From assembly GCA_002690865.1 (NCBI GenBank), contig NZGG01000005.1:1-64000 (forward strand): 64,000 nt of DNA, written 5' to 3'. A model generated the notes under the pieces. It was not told the DNA's origin and ran no database searches. It was given only the letters and a program-made list of their open reading frames with translations. The position numbers and the translations under genes are program-made. The stretch comes from Gammaproteobacteria bacterium. Its GTDB lineage: Bacteria; Pseudomonadota; Gammaproteobacteria; Pseudomonadales; Azotimanducaceae. Positions 52,579-61,408 of this stretch are shown here, piece after piece. Numbering within the stretch: the stretch's first letter is position 1; every line of letters begins with the position of its first letter.

Positions 52579-53394
52579 TCATTTTAGTTGCATAACCTCG
52601 ATCAAAATCTTAGACGGACTCTCGACAAAACCATTCTTGGGGCCTGGCATTCCTGGTATCGCCTGCCACCAATAAAATCCGTGAGCAGGCTTGAGCACCT
52701 TGACATTTTTCAGACCCAGCATCTTTTTATCAACATCGGATACATGAAACCCCAAATGATCAATCATTGAAAACATATTAGGGTCTGGTTCAGCCTCACT
52801 TTTTGATGCGACTAACCAAAAGTCCGCATACCGGATTGCCGGCAATTCCTTATTTCCATTAAAGCTCTCAACTAAACCGCCAAAACTATTGGAAAACCAT
52901 CTCACTGCCTTAACTGGCTCAGTGGAAACAATATGCACATGGTGCAAGCCCTCTATTTTCGGATCCGATAATAAAGCTATTTTCTGACCCCACGGATCCT
53001 CAATAAATGCTTGTAAAAAACTCCTGTCATAATCAAACGTTTTAGGAGCTCGAGTTACTTTAGCTCCTGCCAATTGCAAGCTTATAAGCTTTGATTCAAA
53101 TTCCTTAAAACTAAAGCCAAGATGGTCCACCGACGTGCCAGAGCTACTTTTCAACATTGATGGAGCATCCGACCCATCCGGCCCAGGCCTCTGCTTTGGG
53201 GCAAAAAGCATTAGTTTTCTGCCAAAACGCACTCCATGAAAATTAGCGATCCGAAGTTGTTCTCCTGACATATTCTCTGCATACCATGTGGCTGAAAGCA
53301 ACGTATCTTGTGCTCGAATGTGGACATGGTGAAAGTCTGCCGCATTTATTGCTATCGCGAACAACATGAATATTGCAAAAATAATAGGTTTCAA
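52579..53394 (-). CDS. Exported two-domain VOC (glyoxalase-fold) protein
   Basis: The 271-residue protein starts with a signal peptide (M-K-P-I-I-F-A-I-F-M-L-F to N-A-A-D), then two VOC domains. The first has F-H-H-V-H-I near 21 and S-V-D-H-L-G-F; the second has G-L-H-H-V-H-I-V near 149 and S-M-I-D-H-L-G-F near 210. VOC proteins are usually cytoplasmic metal enzymes or binding proteins, so export is unusual. The function is unknown. It is not clearly linked to its neighbours. Confidence 0.83.
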   Translation of the reverse strand: MKPIIFAIFMLFAIAINAADFHHVHIRAQDTLLSATWYAENMSGEQLRIANFHGVRFGRKLMLFAPKQRPGPDGSDAPSMLKSSSGTSVDHLGFSFKEFESKLISLQLAGAKVTRAPKTFDYDRSFLQAFIEDPWGQKIALLSDPKIEGLHHVHIVSTEPVKAVRWFSNSFGGLVESFNGNKELPAIRYADFWLVASKSEAEPDPNMFSMIDHLGFHVSDVDKKMLGLKNVKVLKPAHGFYWWQAIPGMPGPKNGFVESPSKILIEVMQLK

Positions 53395-53556
53395 AATTGC
53401 GCCCGGGAAACAGTTAGGAGTAGAAGTAAGGCCTAAATTAAATTACTCAAGTGCAAAAAAGGTTTCATATCAAAAAGACCTAAATTATCTGGCTTTACTT
53501 GATTTAGGGCTCCTTTGAGCGCAGCCTATAGGTTAGTTTGTCATAGAGACTTCAGC

Positions 53557-54759
53557 ATGAATGATAATTTTAGGAAAGTTTTTTTCATTTTTATAATTGT
53601 CTTGCAGACAGCGTCAGCGCTCGCTGATTTGCAGTCAGAATTTCGTCAAGCCTATAGTTCCTATAATCAGTACCTAGAAGTCGATGATGTACCATTAGCA
53701 CTGGGAGCAGCAGCCGATGCCCATAAATTAGGATCAAAGCTTTATGGACGAAATCATATAAATACAGCCAAACTCGCCATCAATTATGCATCCCTTCTAA
53801 ATGATACTGAGGATTATAAGAAAGCAGCGAAGACTCTCAAAGGTAAGCTGGAAATCATGGAAAAATCCTATGGAGAAGATGCTAACGAATTAGTATCACC
53901 TCTAACGGAACTTGGTAGAGCACACTTAGCCGACAGAAAGCCCGAGAAGGCAATTGGGTATTTTCAACGCGCCTCAGATATCCTTGAGAATCATGACAAT
54001 CGTATCCTAAGCGGGGCGAGAAACTTTGACATCGTTGCCATCCTGTTAAAACGCCGCGCGAATCAGTACACGCGGCCATTCGTTGAGGCAAGTTACTCAT
54101 CATATGATGGCTTATTAGAGGAAAACGATATTCGCTGGGGATTGACCAACTATCATATGGCAATGTGGTCTTTACAAGATGAGCGCCTCGCAGATGCCAT
54201 TGACCATCTCAATATGTCTCTTATAGCTTTTAAGACAAGCGATGATCAAATCACTGACATGGAAAAAAATCTGCGACTAATGTTAATCGATACTTTGCAA
54301 AGAGCTGGCAAAAGCGCGGTCGCTACAGAACATTGCCTTGCTATTGGTGAGAGAGAGAATTGGGTGGCGAATCCTTTATACATTAAACCACCTAACCTTG
54401 ACCTATCAAAAGCAAAGAAACCCGCGTCCATCGAAATAAAATTAATCTTCACCGTAGATGAGCAAGGCTTCGTAAGGAAGCCTAGGATAAAAAGTTCAAC
54501 TGAGCCTGATCTCAACGGTGAAGCATTGGCCGCTGTTACAGAATTTCGATATGCACCCAAATTCATCAATGGCAGCGCAGTTTCAACTGACGATGTCAGC
54601 TTTACGATTGCTTATGAAGCCCCTCCTCAACCCAAATTCACTAGACCACCTATGATGGGCCTTAAGTCTGCTGGAGACGAAAAGTCAGGGGATATGGGTT
54701 CTGGCCTTGGGGGTTCCGGTGGTTTTGGTGGTGGCAAAGGTAGTTTTGGTGGCAAGTGA
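53557..54759 (+). CDS. TPR-repeat protein with TonB-like C-terminal domain and Gly-rich tail
   Basis: From ATG 53557 the protein is 400 residues with a signal peptide (V-F-F-I-F-I-I-V-L to A-L-A-D); an upstream TTG would bury it. TPR-like helices occupy residues 30-240 (A-D-A-H-K-L-G, E-L-G-R-A-H-L-A). A TonB-C-like domain follows (I-E-I-K-L-I-F-T-V-D-E-Q-G near 307; A-L-A-A-V-T-E-F-R-Y near 330). The tail is rich in glycine (G-G-S-G-G-F-G-G-G-K). It may act as a periplasmic scaffold; the family is known in marine gammaproteobacteria only by domain. Confidence 0.8.
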   Translation: MNDNFRKVFFIFIIVLQTASALADLQSEFRQAYSSYNQYLEVDDVPLALGAAADAHKLGSKLYGRNHINTAKLAINYASLLNDTEDYKKAAKTLKGKLEIMEKSYGEDANELVSPLTELGRAHLADRKPEKAIGYFQRASDILENHDNRILSGARNFDIVAILLKRRANQYTRPFVEASYSSYDGLLEENDIRWGLTNYHMAMWSLQDERLADAIDHLNMSLIAFKTSDDQITDMEKNLRLMLIDTLQRAGKSAVATEHCLAIGERENWVANPLYIKPPNLDLSKAKKPASIEIKLIFTVDEQGFVRKPRIKSSTEPDLNGEALAAVTEFRYAPKFINGSAVSTDDVSFTIAYEAPPQPKFTRPPMMGLKSAGDEKSGDMGSGLGGSGGFGGGKGSFGGK

Positions 54760-54902
54760 CCAAGCTATTAATTAGCAAGCGTCCAAAAACTGTCTTTAAT
54801 AACGCAGGATAGAGCAAATCATCAGGCCTAATAACAATTTGCCAACGTACTTGTACGTGTTTTACCCTTTGCAACTCAGATTAGTAATTTAAGGCGAGCA
54901 TT

Positions 54903-55988
54903 GTGGTATTTCCAAAATCCGTAACGATCACCGATGACACGATGCGCGAGGGACTTCAGATAGAAAGCGCGGAAATTGCCGTTTCTGAAAAACTGCGTTT
55001 GCTGGATGCTCTCGGCGAGACTGGCGCAAAAGTGATTTCGATAGGATCCTTTGCGCACCCAAAGTGGACACCGCAAATGGCCTGTATAGATGAAATCGCC
55101 GAACAATTTGTTCCCAAAGAGGGCGTTAAATATACCGCTGCAGTGTTTAATCAAAAAGGGTTTGCCCGCGCTGATGCCTATTATCCGAAGATTGATGTGC
55201 GTACAGGACTTAATGGATTTTCCTCAAATGTTGAACTTTGCGATACATTTGCACGTAGGAATTATAATCGAACGCAGGAGCAGCAATTAACCTCACTAAA
55301 AAATACCATAGCGTCGGCTGTTAAGGCAAAAGCTAAGAGCGCCTCGGTTGGCTTAGGTAATCCTTTCGGCTCAAACTATGAAGGTCCTTTCTCTCTCCAG
55401 CAACGAATGGATCTTTTAGATTATATTGTTGGCTGTTGGCATAACGCAGGCATCCCCGTCACCAAAGTTACGTTCCTTGATGCTATGGGTTGGAATATGC
55501 CGCATCTAATTGAGGAAACACTAGAGGCAATTAGCAGCAAGTATCCTGAGATTACTAAATTTCATATGCATCTGCATAATACCCGCGGATCAGCCATGGC
55601 AAGCTTTTACTCGGCATTAAAATTTGGTGTCGATAGTTTTGACACCTCACTTGGAGGCATGGGTGGCTGTCCCTATTGCGGCAATGGGCGTGCTGCAGGA
55701 CATGTCCCAACCGAAGACTTCGTTGATTTGTGTCATGAATTAGGCATCGAAACAGGTTATAACCTAGATAAACTGATTGAAGCTACGGCTATCGCAGAAG
55801 AAGTGGTTGGCCATCCGTTATGGGGACATGTCTCCAAAGCAGGGGCCAGACCAAAAGATAACCGTTTATATCCTAGCGACATGCCGTTTGTAGAAACATT
55901 AAATGAAGCAGCTCACTTTCGAAAAGGGCCAATAGTTTATGAAGGACAGCTGGCTCCTTGGAGAAAAGGCGACCCGCTGAGTAGCTAG
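54903..55988 (+). CDS. HMG-CoA lyase/pyruvate carboxyltransferase-like enzyme
   Basis: The 361-residue protein has the HMGL-like barrel: D-D-T-M-R-E-G-L-Q near 11-19, H-M-H-L-H-N-T-R-G near 218-226 with two metal histidines, and G-G-M-G-G-C-P-Y-C-G-N-G near 249-260, which resembles the catalytic-cysteine loop of HMG-CoA lyase. It is longer than usual (about 300) with an extra C-terminal region. It probably cleaves a hydroxyacyl-CoA such as HMG-CoA or a related aldol. Start is GTG with AAGGCGAG. Confidence 0.88.
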   Translation: MVFPKSVTITDDTMREGLQIESAEIAVSEKLRLLDALGETGAKVISIGSFAHPKWTPQMACIDEIAEQFVPKEGVKYTAAVFNQKGFARADAYYPKIDVRTGLNGFSSNVELCDTFARRNYNRTQEQQLTSLKNTIASAVKAKAKSASVGLGNPFGSNYEGPFSLQQRMDLLDYIVGCWHNAGIPVTKVTFLDAMGWNMPHLIEETLEAISSKYPEITKFHMHLHNTRGSAMASFYSALKFGVDSFDTSLGGMGGCPYCGNGRAAGHVPTEDFVDLCHELGIETGYNLDKLIEATAIAEEVVGHPLWGHVSKAGARPKDNRLYPSDMPFVETLNEAAHFRKGPIVYEGQLAPWRKGDPLSS

Positions 55989-56039
55989 ATATAGAGATCT
56001 AAAAGCGACTTAGTTTATTTCTCCAACGTAAAATTAATT

Positions 56040-57077
56040 TCATGTACCCACAAGCATATGTGCATAAGGAAGCGACTGCCCCTCCCATTGCAACCTCGAA
56101 TGTCCACAAGCCGCTGTAACATCTCTGAAAATTCTCTGGAAAGTACTGCCCGTATGCAATTCACTTGAGCCAGAGGCTCTGAAAAGTCTGCCCGTTGCCT
56201 GGTTGCATAGACGTGCAGCAAAAACAGTGTCTCTAAGAATACGCGCAGTGATAAATGGGTTTGGTGCAGGATTCACATCAAGGATATCGGCATCAACGAG
56301 CACGAGGGTGCGAGCGGTATCGACCTCCGCGCTCGCTTCTGCTAACTGCAATAAAAGAGACTGGTCTGCAGACGAACTAAGTTTCTTACGAAACTCACCC
56401 ACAGCAGCTTGCGCCCCACCTATCAATGGACCCACAATGACAAGAATTAGCAAGGCCCCGTAAGGAACTAGCGTCATACTTGCTGGCATCAAACGATCCG
56501 CGGGAATATGAAGTGAACTACAGATGGCATCTTTTGAGCCAGCACCGCGTAAGCCCAGGGCGTGAGAGGTATCTCGTAGCTCGAGATCTGAGCTATGCAC
56601 AAGGGCCAGATATGACTCTCCGTCTTTCTCCCTGAGTCCGAGTAAAAGCCAATCAGCATGATCACATCCCGCAACAGAGGGCCACCGACCGGTAATTACT
56701 GCCCCATCAGTTGAGACGCGATCAGTCTCTCCAAAAGGGCCCAGAGATCCTGATATTAGAGTTTTGGGATTCTGCCAGACTTTTTCATGTATCGCATCAG
56801 GATACAAACCAACAAGGTAGTTGTGAATACCCCATAAAAAATTGCACCAGCCTGTCGACATATCGCCTTCTGCAAGAATACCGCATACATCCACAAATTC
56901 TTTAATAGTAGACATAGAACCATGCTTTAAAAGCTGGGGTAAATTCATATCCTGCATAGCTTGAACGATATCAGGATCAAGATACCCCAGTTTTTCGCTG
57001 CCCAAAGCACAGTCACTAGCCAGATCCGAAACAGCAGCTGCCCTTTGGCGCAGGGTGGGTGGCTGAAACTCACTCAT
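56040..57077 (-). CDS. Acyl-CoA-dehydrogenase-fold flavin monooxygenase (group D)
   Basis: This 345-residue protein has the ACAD-like fold but resembles the HpaA/HsaA/DszC-type flavin-dependent monooxygenases: R-Q-R-A-A-A-V near 10, G-D-M-S-T-G-W-C near 72, I-T-G-R-W-P-S-V-A-G-C near 130, A-A-V-G-E-F-R near 224 and a C-terminal helical region with D-V-T-A-A-C-G-H near 320. It probably hydroxylates an aromatic or similar substrate with FMNH2 from a separate reductase. Its ATG abuts the stop of the VOC gene, so the two were coupled. No reductase is adjacent. Confidence 0.87.
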   Translation of the reverse strand: MSEFQPPTLRQRAAAVSDLASDCALGSEKLGYLDPDIVQAMQDMNLPQLLKHGSMSTIKEFVDVCGILAEGDMSTGWCNFLWGIHNYLVGLYPDAIHEKVWQNPKTLISGSLGPFGETDRVSTDGAVITGRWPSVAGCDHADWLLLGLREKDGESYLALVHSSDLELRDTSHALGLRGAGSKDAICSSLHIPADRLMPASMTLVPYGALLILVIVGPLIGGAQAAVGEFRKKLSSSADQSLLLQLAEASAEVDTARTLVLVDADILDVNPAPNPFITARILRDTVFAARLCNQATGRLFRASGSSELHTGSTFQRIFRDVTAACGHSRLQWEGQSLPYAHMLVGT

Positions 57078-57423
57078 TTAGATATCCATTCGCTCCGCAT
57101 AAGCCACTCTTTCGGGCTCTAATTTCCAACAATCCGAAGCGTCGATATGAAGCTCCACTCCATTACCGTTTGGATCTGATAGATAAAGTGACTTTGTCAC
57201 TTTATGATCGATAGCATTAACCTCTATACCAACTCCTTCTAACTTAGATTTAGCGGCGCGCAATTCTGCTATAGCAAAATCGTAATGACTTCCGAAAGAA
57301 AAAAAAGTCATCGTATCCATTCGTGCGCAAATGGGTAACTCTAAAAACCCCTCGCAGAAGCCGTTAGCTCGCTTCATATCAGTAACCTTTTATCACGACA
57401 GGTCCCAATGCTTCGATTCTCAT
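57078..57423 (-). pseudogene. VOC-family (extradiol-type) protein gene with a one-base frameshift
   Basis: The downstream frame (57377-57078) encodes 99 residues with F-F-S-F-G-S-H-Y-D-F-A-I, H-K-V-T-K-S-L-Y-L-S-D-P-N-G-N-G-V-E-L, typical of the C-terminal two thirds of a VOC domain but lacking the first strand. Upstream, ATG 57423 encodes M-R-I-E-A-L-G-P-V-V-I-K, then G-Y-stop. Deleting one G at 57386/57387 joins them as V-V-I-K-V-T-D-M-K-R-A-N-G-F, the usual VOC start. So a one-base insertion splits the gene. The partner monooxygenase downstream appears intact. Confidence 0.8.
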
Positions 57424-57561
57424 TTTTTCGTGCTCATTGTAATGATAGCCATGGTCATCTAGTGTAATAAAGTAAACGTCAGATATCGAGATTTCACACT
57501 AGATGCGCCAAACAAACAGTTTCGCTAAACTCCTCTGCCTTAATTGTGGAGAAGTTTTCTA

Positions 57562-58650
57562 ATGCTTAAACGCTTTCTGGTCCCCCCAGAAGACCAAATT
57601 TATGTCAAAGAAGAGGCGATTCGTTCTGCAACGAAGCAAATCTTCAAAAAAATGAGTGTAGAAGATAAAGATGCAGCCCTTATGACTGATGTGCTTATCA
57701 CTAGCGATCTGCGCGGATGTGAAAGCCATGGTGTTTCAAATATGCTCCGAAATTATATCGATTGGTATCGAAACGATATCGTGAATCCTTGTCCTAAAGT
57801 CAAGTGCGTTCGAGATTCTTTAGTAACTGCCACAATCGATGGCGATCGTGGATTAGGAATCCAAGTGGGGCCTGGAGCAATGGAAATAGCTATAGATAAA
57901 GCAAATAAAACTGGTTTAGGCTCGGTAGTAGTTCAAAATTGCAGTCATGCGGGCATGTTAGCTTACTACCCTATGATGGCGGTTAGTAAAGAGATGATCG
58001 GGATTGCCATGCATTCTATAGGCGGTACTCTCCAACTACCTACCTTTGGCTCAGAAGCGATCTACGGAACGCATCCTATCGCCTGGGGGGTGCCAGCAGG
58101 CAAGATGCCTCCTTTTATGTTCGATATTGCCACTACTCAAGTTGCAGCGAATAAACTCATGTTGACCCGAAGAATAGGTTCGCATCTGGAGCCTGGCTGG
58201 ATTGCGGACCTGCAGGGAGAACCAATCATGGAAAAACTACGATCACCAGAGTACGGGCAATTTCTGATGCTACCCTTCGGCGGAACTAGAGAAAATGGCA
58301 GTCATAAAGGCTTTGGCTTTGCCACTATTGTCGACATCATGGGAGGAATATTATCGGGTAATGGCCCTGGGCACTTAAATCCCCAGCGAAAAAACGGTCT
58401 TTTCTTAATGGCAATACAGGTTGAGGCGTTTGTTGATAAAGCAGACTTCAAAAAAGACATGGATGCTCTGCTAGAACGCATCGCAAACATGAAGCCTACT
58501 CAAGGTCATGAACGCGTTTACTACGCTGGACTGATTGAACATGAAGAAACGCAAAAGCGAAAGAAAGATGGTATTCCATACCATCGTGAAGTTGTGGAAT
58601 GGTTCGAACAAGCTGCACTAGAAATGGACCTAAATTATTCACTACGTTAA
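57562..58650 (+). CDS. Malate/lactate/ureidoglycolate (Ldh2-family) dehydrogenase
   Basis: Start ATG 57562 is chosen because GGAGAAG sits seven bases upstream; an earlier TTG at 57544 lacks one. The 362-residue product shows the Ldh2-family pattern D-L-R-G-C-E-S-H-G-V-S-N near 47-58 (substrate His), C-S-H-A-G-M near 130, T-H-P-I-A-W-G-V-P near 169-177 and a C-terminal G-S-H-K-G-F-G. It reduces 2-oxo acids with NAD(P)H. It is the first of a + strand row with a thioesterase 15 bases downstream. Confidence 0.9.
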   Translation: MLKRFLVPPEDQIYVKEEAIRSATKQIFKKMSVEDKDAALMTDVLITSDLRGCESHGVSNMLRNYIDWYRNDIVNPCPKVKCVRDSLVTATIDGDRGLGIQVGPGAMEIAIDKANKTGLGSVVVQNCSHAGMLAYYPMMAVSKEMIGIAMHSIGGTLQLPTFGSEAIYGTHPIAWGVPAGKMPPFMFDIATTQVAANKLMLTRRIGSHLEPGWIADLQGEPIMEKLRSPEYGQFLMLPFGGTRENGSHKGFGFATIVDIMGGILSGNGPGHLNPQRKNGLFLMAIQVEAFVDKADFKKDMDALLERIANMKPTQGHERVYYAGLIEHEETQKRKKDGIPYHREVVEWFEQAALEMDLNYSLR

Positions 58651-58664
58651 CAAACACTGAGATT

Positions 58665-59459
58665 ATGTCGTACTTTAATAACGAAACAGCTAGTAAAAAT
58701 ATCAGCGAAGGCCGTTGGTCGGGATTTGTTAGCAAACAATGGAATATTGGTAATAATCCAAATGGTGGCTATTTAGTTTGTATCGCGTTAGGTGCAATAA
58801 CGAAGTTATCAACAAAACATTTAGATCCGCTTACTGTTACCGCTCATTTTTTACGACCTGGAATTCCTAATGCCCCGTGCGAAATACTCACGGAAAATAT
58901 CCGTTCTGGACGAACAATCAGCACGATCCGCGCGTCTCTGATCCAAGAGGACAAGCCACGTGTTGAGATCCTCGCAGGCTTCGGAGATCTCTCTAGTAAC
59001 AACTTCGAATCATCATCCATAAAGATTCCTGCACCAATGATACCTTCGCCTAAAGACTGCCCCCAAAGGTCAGCTTCAGAACAAGGTATTATACTTCCTT
59101 TACTGAAGCGACTAGATGTTCGCATAAGTCCCAGGGAGGAACGAAAAACTGATAATCAAGCACAGGTCTCTGGATGGATTAGACTCTTAGATGGACAAAA
59201 CCCTAGCCCTTTAAATACCGTCCTCTTCGCAGATGCCTTCCCCCCATCAATCTTCGGTCTTTTAGGTAACATAGGGTGGGTTCCTACAATCGAACTGACA
59301 GTGCACATAAGACGTAAACCATCGCCAGGTTGGGTCTTAGGTCAGTTTAATACCTTCGACTTAAATAATGGCAGAATCATTGAAGATGGTTTGCTCTGGG
59401 ATTCCAATGGAGACTTAATTGCACAGTCCAGACAAATTTCATTACTCCTTAATCCCTAA
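58665..59459 (+). CDS. TesB-like acyl-CoA thioesterase
   Basis: From ATG 58665, 15 bases after the dehydrogenase stop, the 264-residue protein has two hotdog domains: N-I-G-N-N-P-N-G-G-Y-L near 27-37 in the first and A-D-A-F-P-P-S-I-F near 190 in the second, with T-A-H-F-L-R-P-G between. This fits the TesB-like thioesterase family. It would release acids from acyl-CoA. Cotranscription with the Ldh2-type gene is likely. Confidence 0.87.
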   Translation: MSYFNNETASKNISEGRWSGFVSKQWNIGNNPNGGYLVCIALGAITKLSTKHLDPLTVTAHFLRPGIPNAPCEILTENIRSGRTISTIRASLIQEDKPRVEILAGFGDLSSNNFESSSIKIPAPMIPSPKDCPQRSASEQGIILPLLKRLDVRISPREERKTDNQAQVSGWIRLLDGQNPSPLNTVLFADAFPPSIFGLLGNIGWVPTIELTVHIRRKPSPGWVLGQFNTFDLNNGRIIEDGLLWDSNGDLIAQSRQISLLLNP

Positions 59460-59616
59460 CAAAATATTCAAAGCATTGATCGATTTATATATCTGTTATC
59501 ATAATTCTCTTAGTCCTTATTTACTCCATTGCATTATTGAATTGAAGACTAACAAACCGGATCTGGCTGCAAAATTTCGCCTCTGAAAAATATACCTTCA
59601 GGGCTTAAAAACACTA

Positions 59617-60132
59617 ATGAGAACAAATTTAATATTAACATTCATCGGCGAGGATAGACCAGGCTTGGTGGAGTCTATTTCGGCAATCGTTAATGACCAT
59701 CGCGGGAATTGGCTGGAAAGTAGGCTAAGCCAATTAGCTGGACAATTCGCGGGAATTGTTCAGATCGGGATCCATCTAGATCAGGTTGAGGGGTTGATGG
59801 CTTCACTCCATGAATTAGGAGATCATGGTTTGAATATTGTAGTAAAGAAAGGAGCCGAAACTAGAGATAGTAATACAGTGACGCATAGGCTTACGCTACT
59901 AGGATTAGACAGACCTGGCATTTTGAAGGACGTATCTGGTGCCCTCAGTGGCCAGAGGATTAACGTGCTTGAACTTAATACGAATATTGTGAATGCGGCC
60001 ATGACAGGCGAGCTGATGTTTGATGCCAAAGCAATAGTTGAGTATGCCGCAACCACAGATCTTATTCTTTTAGCAGAGCAGCTCGAATTGATATCCAGAG
60101 AATTAGGTATCGATATCGAACTAGAAGATTAG
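59617..60132 (+). CDS. Double-ACT-domain regulator (GcvR-like)
   Basis: The 171-residue protein has two ACT domains: F-I-G-E-D-R-P-G-L-V-E-S-I near 9-21 and L-L-G-L-D-R-P-G-I-L-K-D-V near 93-105. The D-R-P-G loop of each is the usual amino-acid binding site. This resembles GcvR, the glycine-cleavage repressor, but no gcv genes are visible. It lies six bases before the LarA-like gene and may regulate it or be cotranscribed by chance. Confidence 0.87.
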   Translation: MRTNLILTFIGEDRPGLVESISAIVNDHRGNWLESRLSQLAGQFAGIVQIGIHLDQVEGLMASLHELGDHGLNIVVKKGAETRDSNTVTHRLTLLGLDRPGILKDVSGALSGQRINVLELNTNIVNAAMTGELMFDAKAIVEYAATTDLILLAEQLELISRELGIDIELED

Positions 60133-60138
60133 ACGCAA

Positions 60139-61401
60139 ATGACGCTTTATTTTGCAGAAGGCTCGAAAACGACAGCGTTTGATAAAGCTTATTTAAGTGA
60201 TGCATTAAATGATGTATTCGGACGGCTAGGAAAACGCAATAGGGTAATAGCAATCCCTCCAGACTTCACGCGCCTCCACAGCCGTGCTGGTGAGCTGACA
60301 TGCATAGCTAACGAGTATTTCAAAGAACATTTAGTCGATATTTTACCGGCCCTCGGGACACACGCCCCTATGAGTGAAAATCAACTATCGATAATGTACC
60401 CCGAAATACCGAAAGCAAAATTTCGGGAACATCGTTGGAGAGAGGATGTAGTAACAGTTGGTAAGGTACCCGAAACTTACGTTAATCAAGTAACGGAAGG
60501 TATTTGGAACAAAGCATGGCCCGCTCAAATGAACAAACTAGTTTGGAATGGACGTCATGATTTAATTATATCAATTGGTCAGGTAGTCCCTCATGAAGTT
60601 ATTGGAATGGCAAATTACAACAAAAATATTTTCGTTGGAACTGGTGGGGCCGATGGAATCAACGAAAGTCATTTCATCGGCGCTGCCTTCGGAATGGAAC
60701 GGATGATGGGCAAGGCAAATACGCCTCTCCGTAAGATTCTCAATTATGCTGAGTCGGCCTTCTGCCAGGATCTTCCGATACTTTACATCTTAACTGTCAT
60801 CGACCAAACAGATGCGGGTGATCTAGTTACCAGAGGCCTATTTATCGGAGATAACGTAGAGTGCTTCGAGTCCGCTTCAAAATTATCCGCTGAGGTCAAT
60901 ATTACGAAATTACCAAGGCGTTTAGACAAAGTAGTTGTTTATTTAGACCCAAACGAATTCCATAGTACTTGGCTTGGCAACAAAGCCATTTATAGGACTC
61001 GCATGGCAATGGCGGACGGTGGGGAATTAATTATACTAGCACCGGGTATAAAAAAATTTGGCGAAGATAATGAAATCGACCGATTGATCAGGACTTACGG
61101 CTATCGGAATACAAAGGAAATAATGCAATGGGTCAAAGAAAATGAAGACCTGGCTGCTAACCTCTCCGCAGCGGCGCATCTAATTCATGGTTCGACTGAA
61201 GGGAGATTTAAGGTCACCTACTGTTCTGGTTACCTTTCATCTGACGAAATTGAATCAGTAGGCTTTAACTATGCTGATGTCCTGAAAATGAGCAAAAAAT
61301 ATTTACCCAAGGACATGAGGTCTGGATGGCAAACTAATCGAGACGGCGAAAAATACTATTTTATTTCTAATCCAGCACTGGGGCTTTGGGTGGCGCAATG
61401 A
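60139..61401 (+). CDS. LarA-like nickel-pincer racemase/epimerase (DUF2088)
   Basis: This 420-residue protein has the LarA N-terminal motif P-P-D-F-T-R-L-H-S-R near 40-49 and A-L-G-T-H-A-P-M near 71-78, with H-E-V-I-G near 152 and a C-terminal domain. LarA enzymes use a nickel-pincer nucleotide to racemise or epimerise 2-hydroxy acids, including sugar acids. Cofactor genes larB, larC and larE are not in the window. Its stop is seven bases from the convergent fructuronate-reductase-like gene. Confidence 0.87.
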   Translation: MTLYFAEGSKTTAFDKAYLSDALNDVFGRLGKRNRVIAIPPDFTRLHSRAGELTCIANEYFKEHLVDILPALGTHAPMSENQLSIMYPEIPKAKFREHRWREDVVTVGKVPETYVNQVTEGIWNKAWPAQMNKLVWNGRHDLIISIGQVVPHEVIGMANYNKNIFVGTGGADGINESHFIGAAFGMERMMGKANTPLRKILNYAESAFCQDLPILYILTVIDQTDAGDLVTRGLFIGDNVECFESASKLSAEVNITKLPRRLDKVVVYLDPNEFHSTWLGNKAIYRTRMAMADGGELIILAPGIKKFGEDNEIDRLIRTYGYRNTKEIMQWVKENEDLAANLSAAAHLIHGSTEGRFKVTYCSGYLSSDEIESVGFNYADVLKMSKKYLPKDMRSGWQTNRDGEKYYFISNPALGLWVAQ

Positions 61402-61408
61402 GACCCAA

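Noticed and set aside
54845-54863. ACGTAC/GTACGT hairpin followed by GTTTT
   Set aside because: Only a 6-bp stem with a two-base loop, 86 bases past the gene end; too weak to call a terminator.
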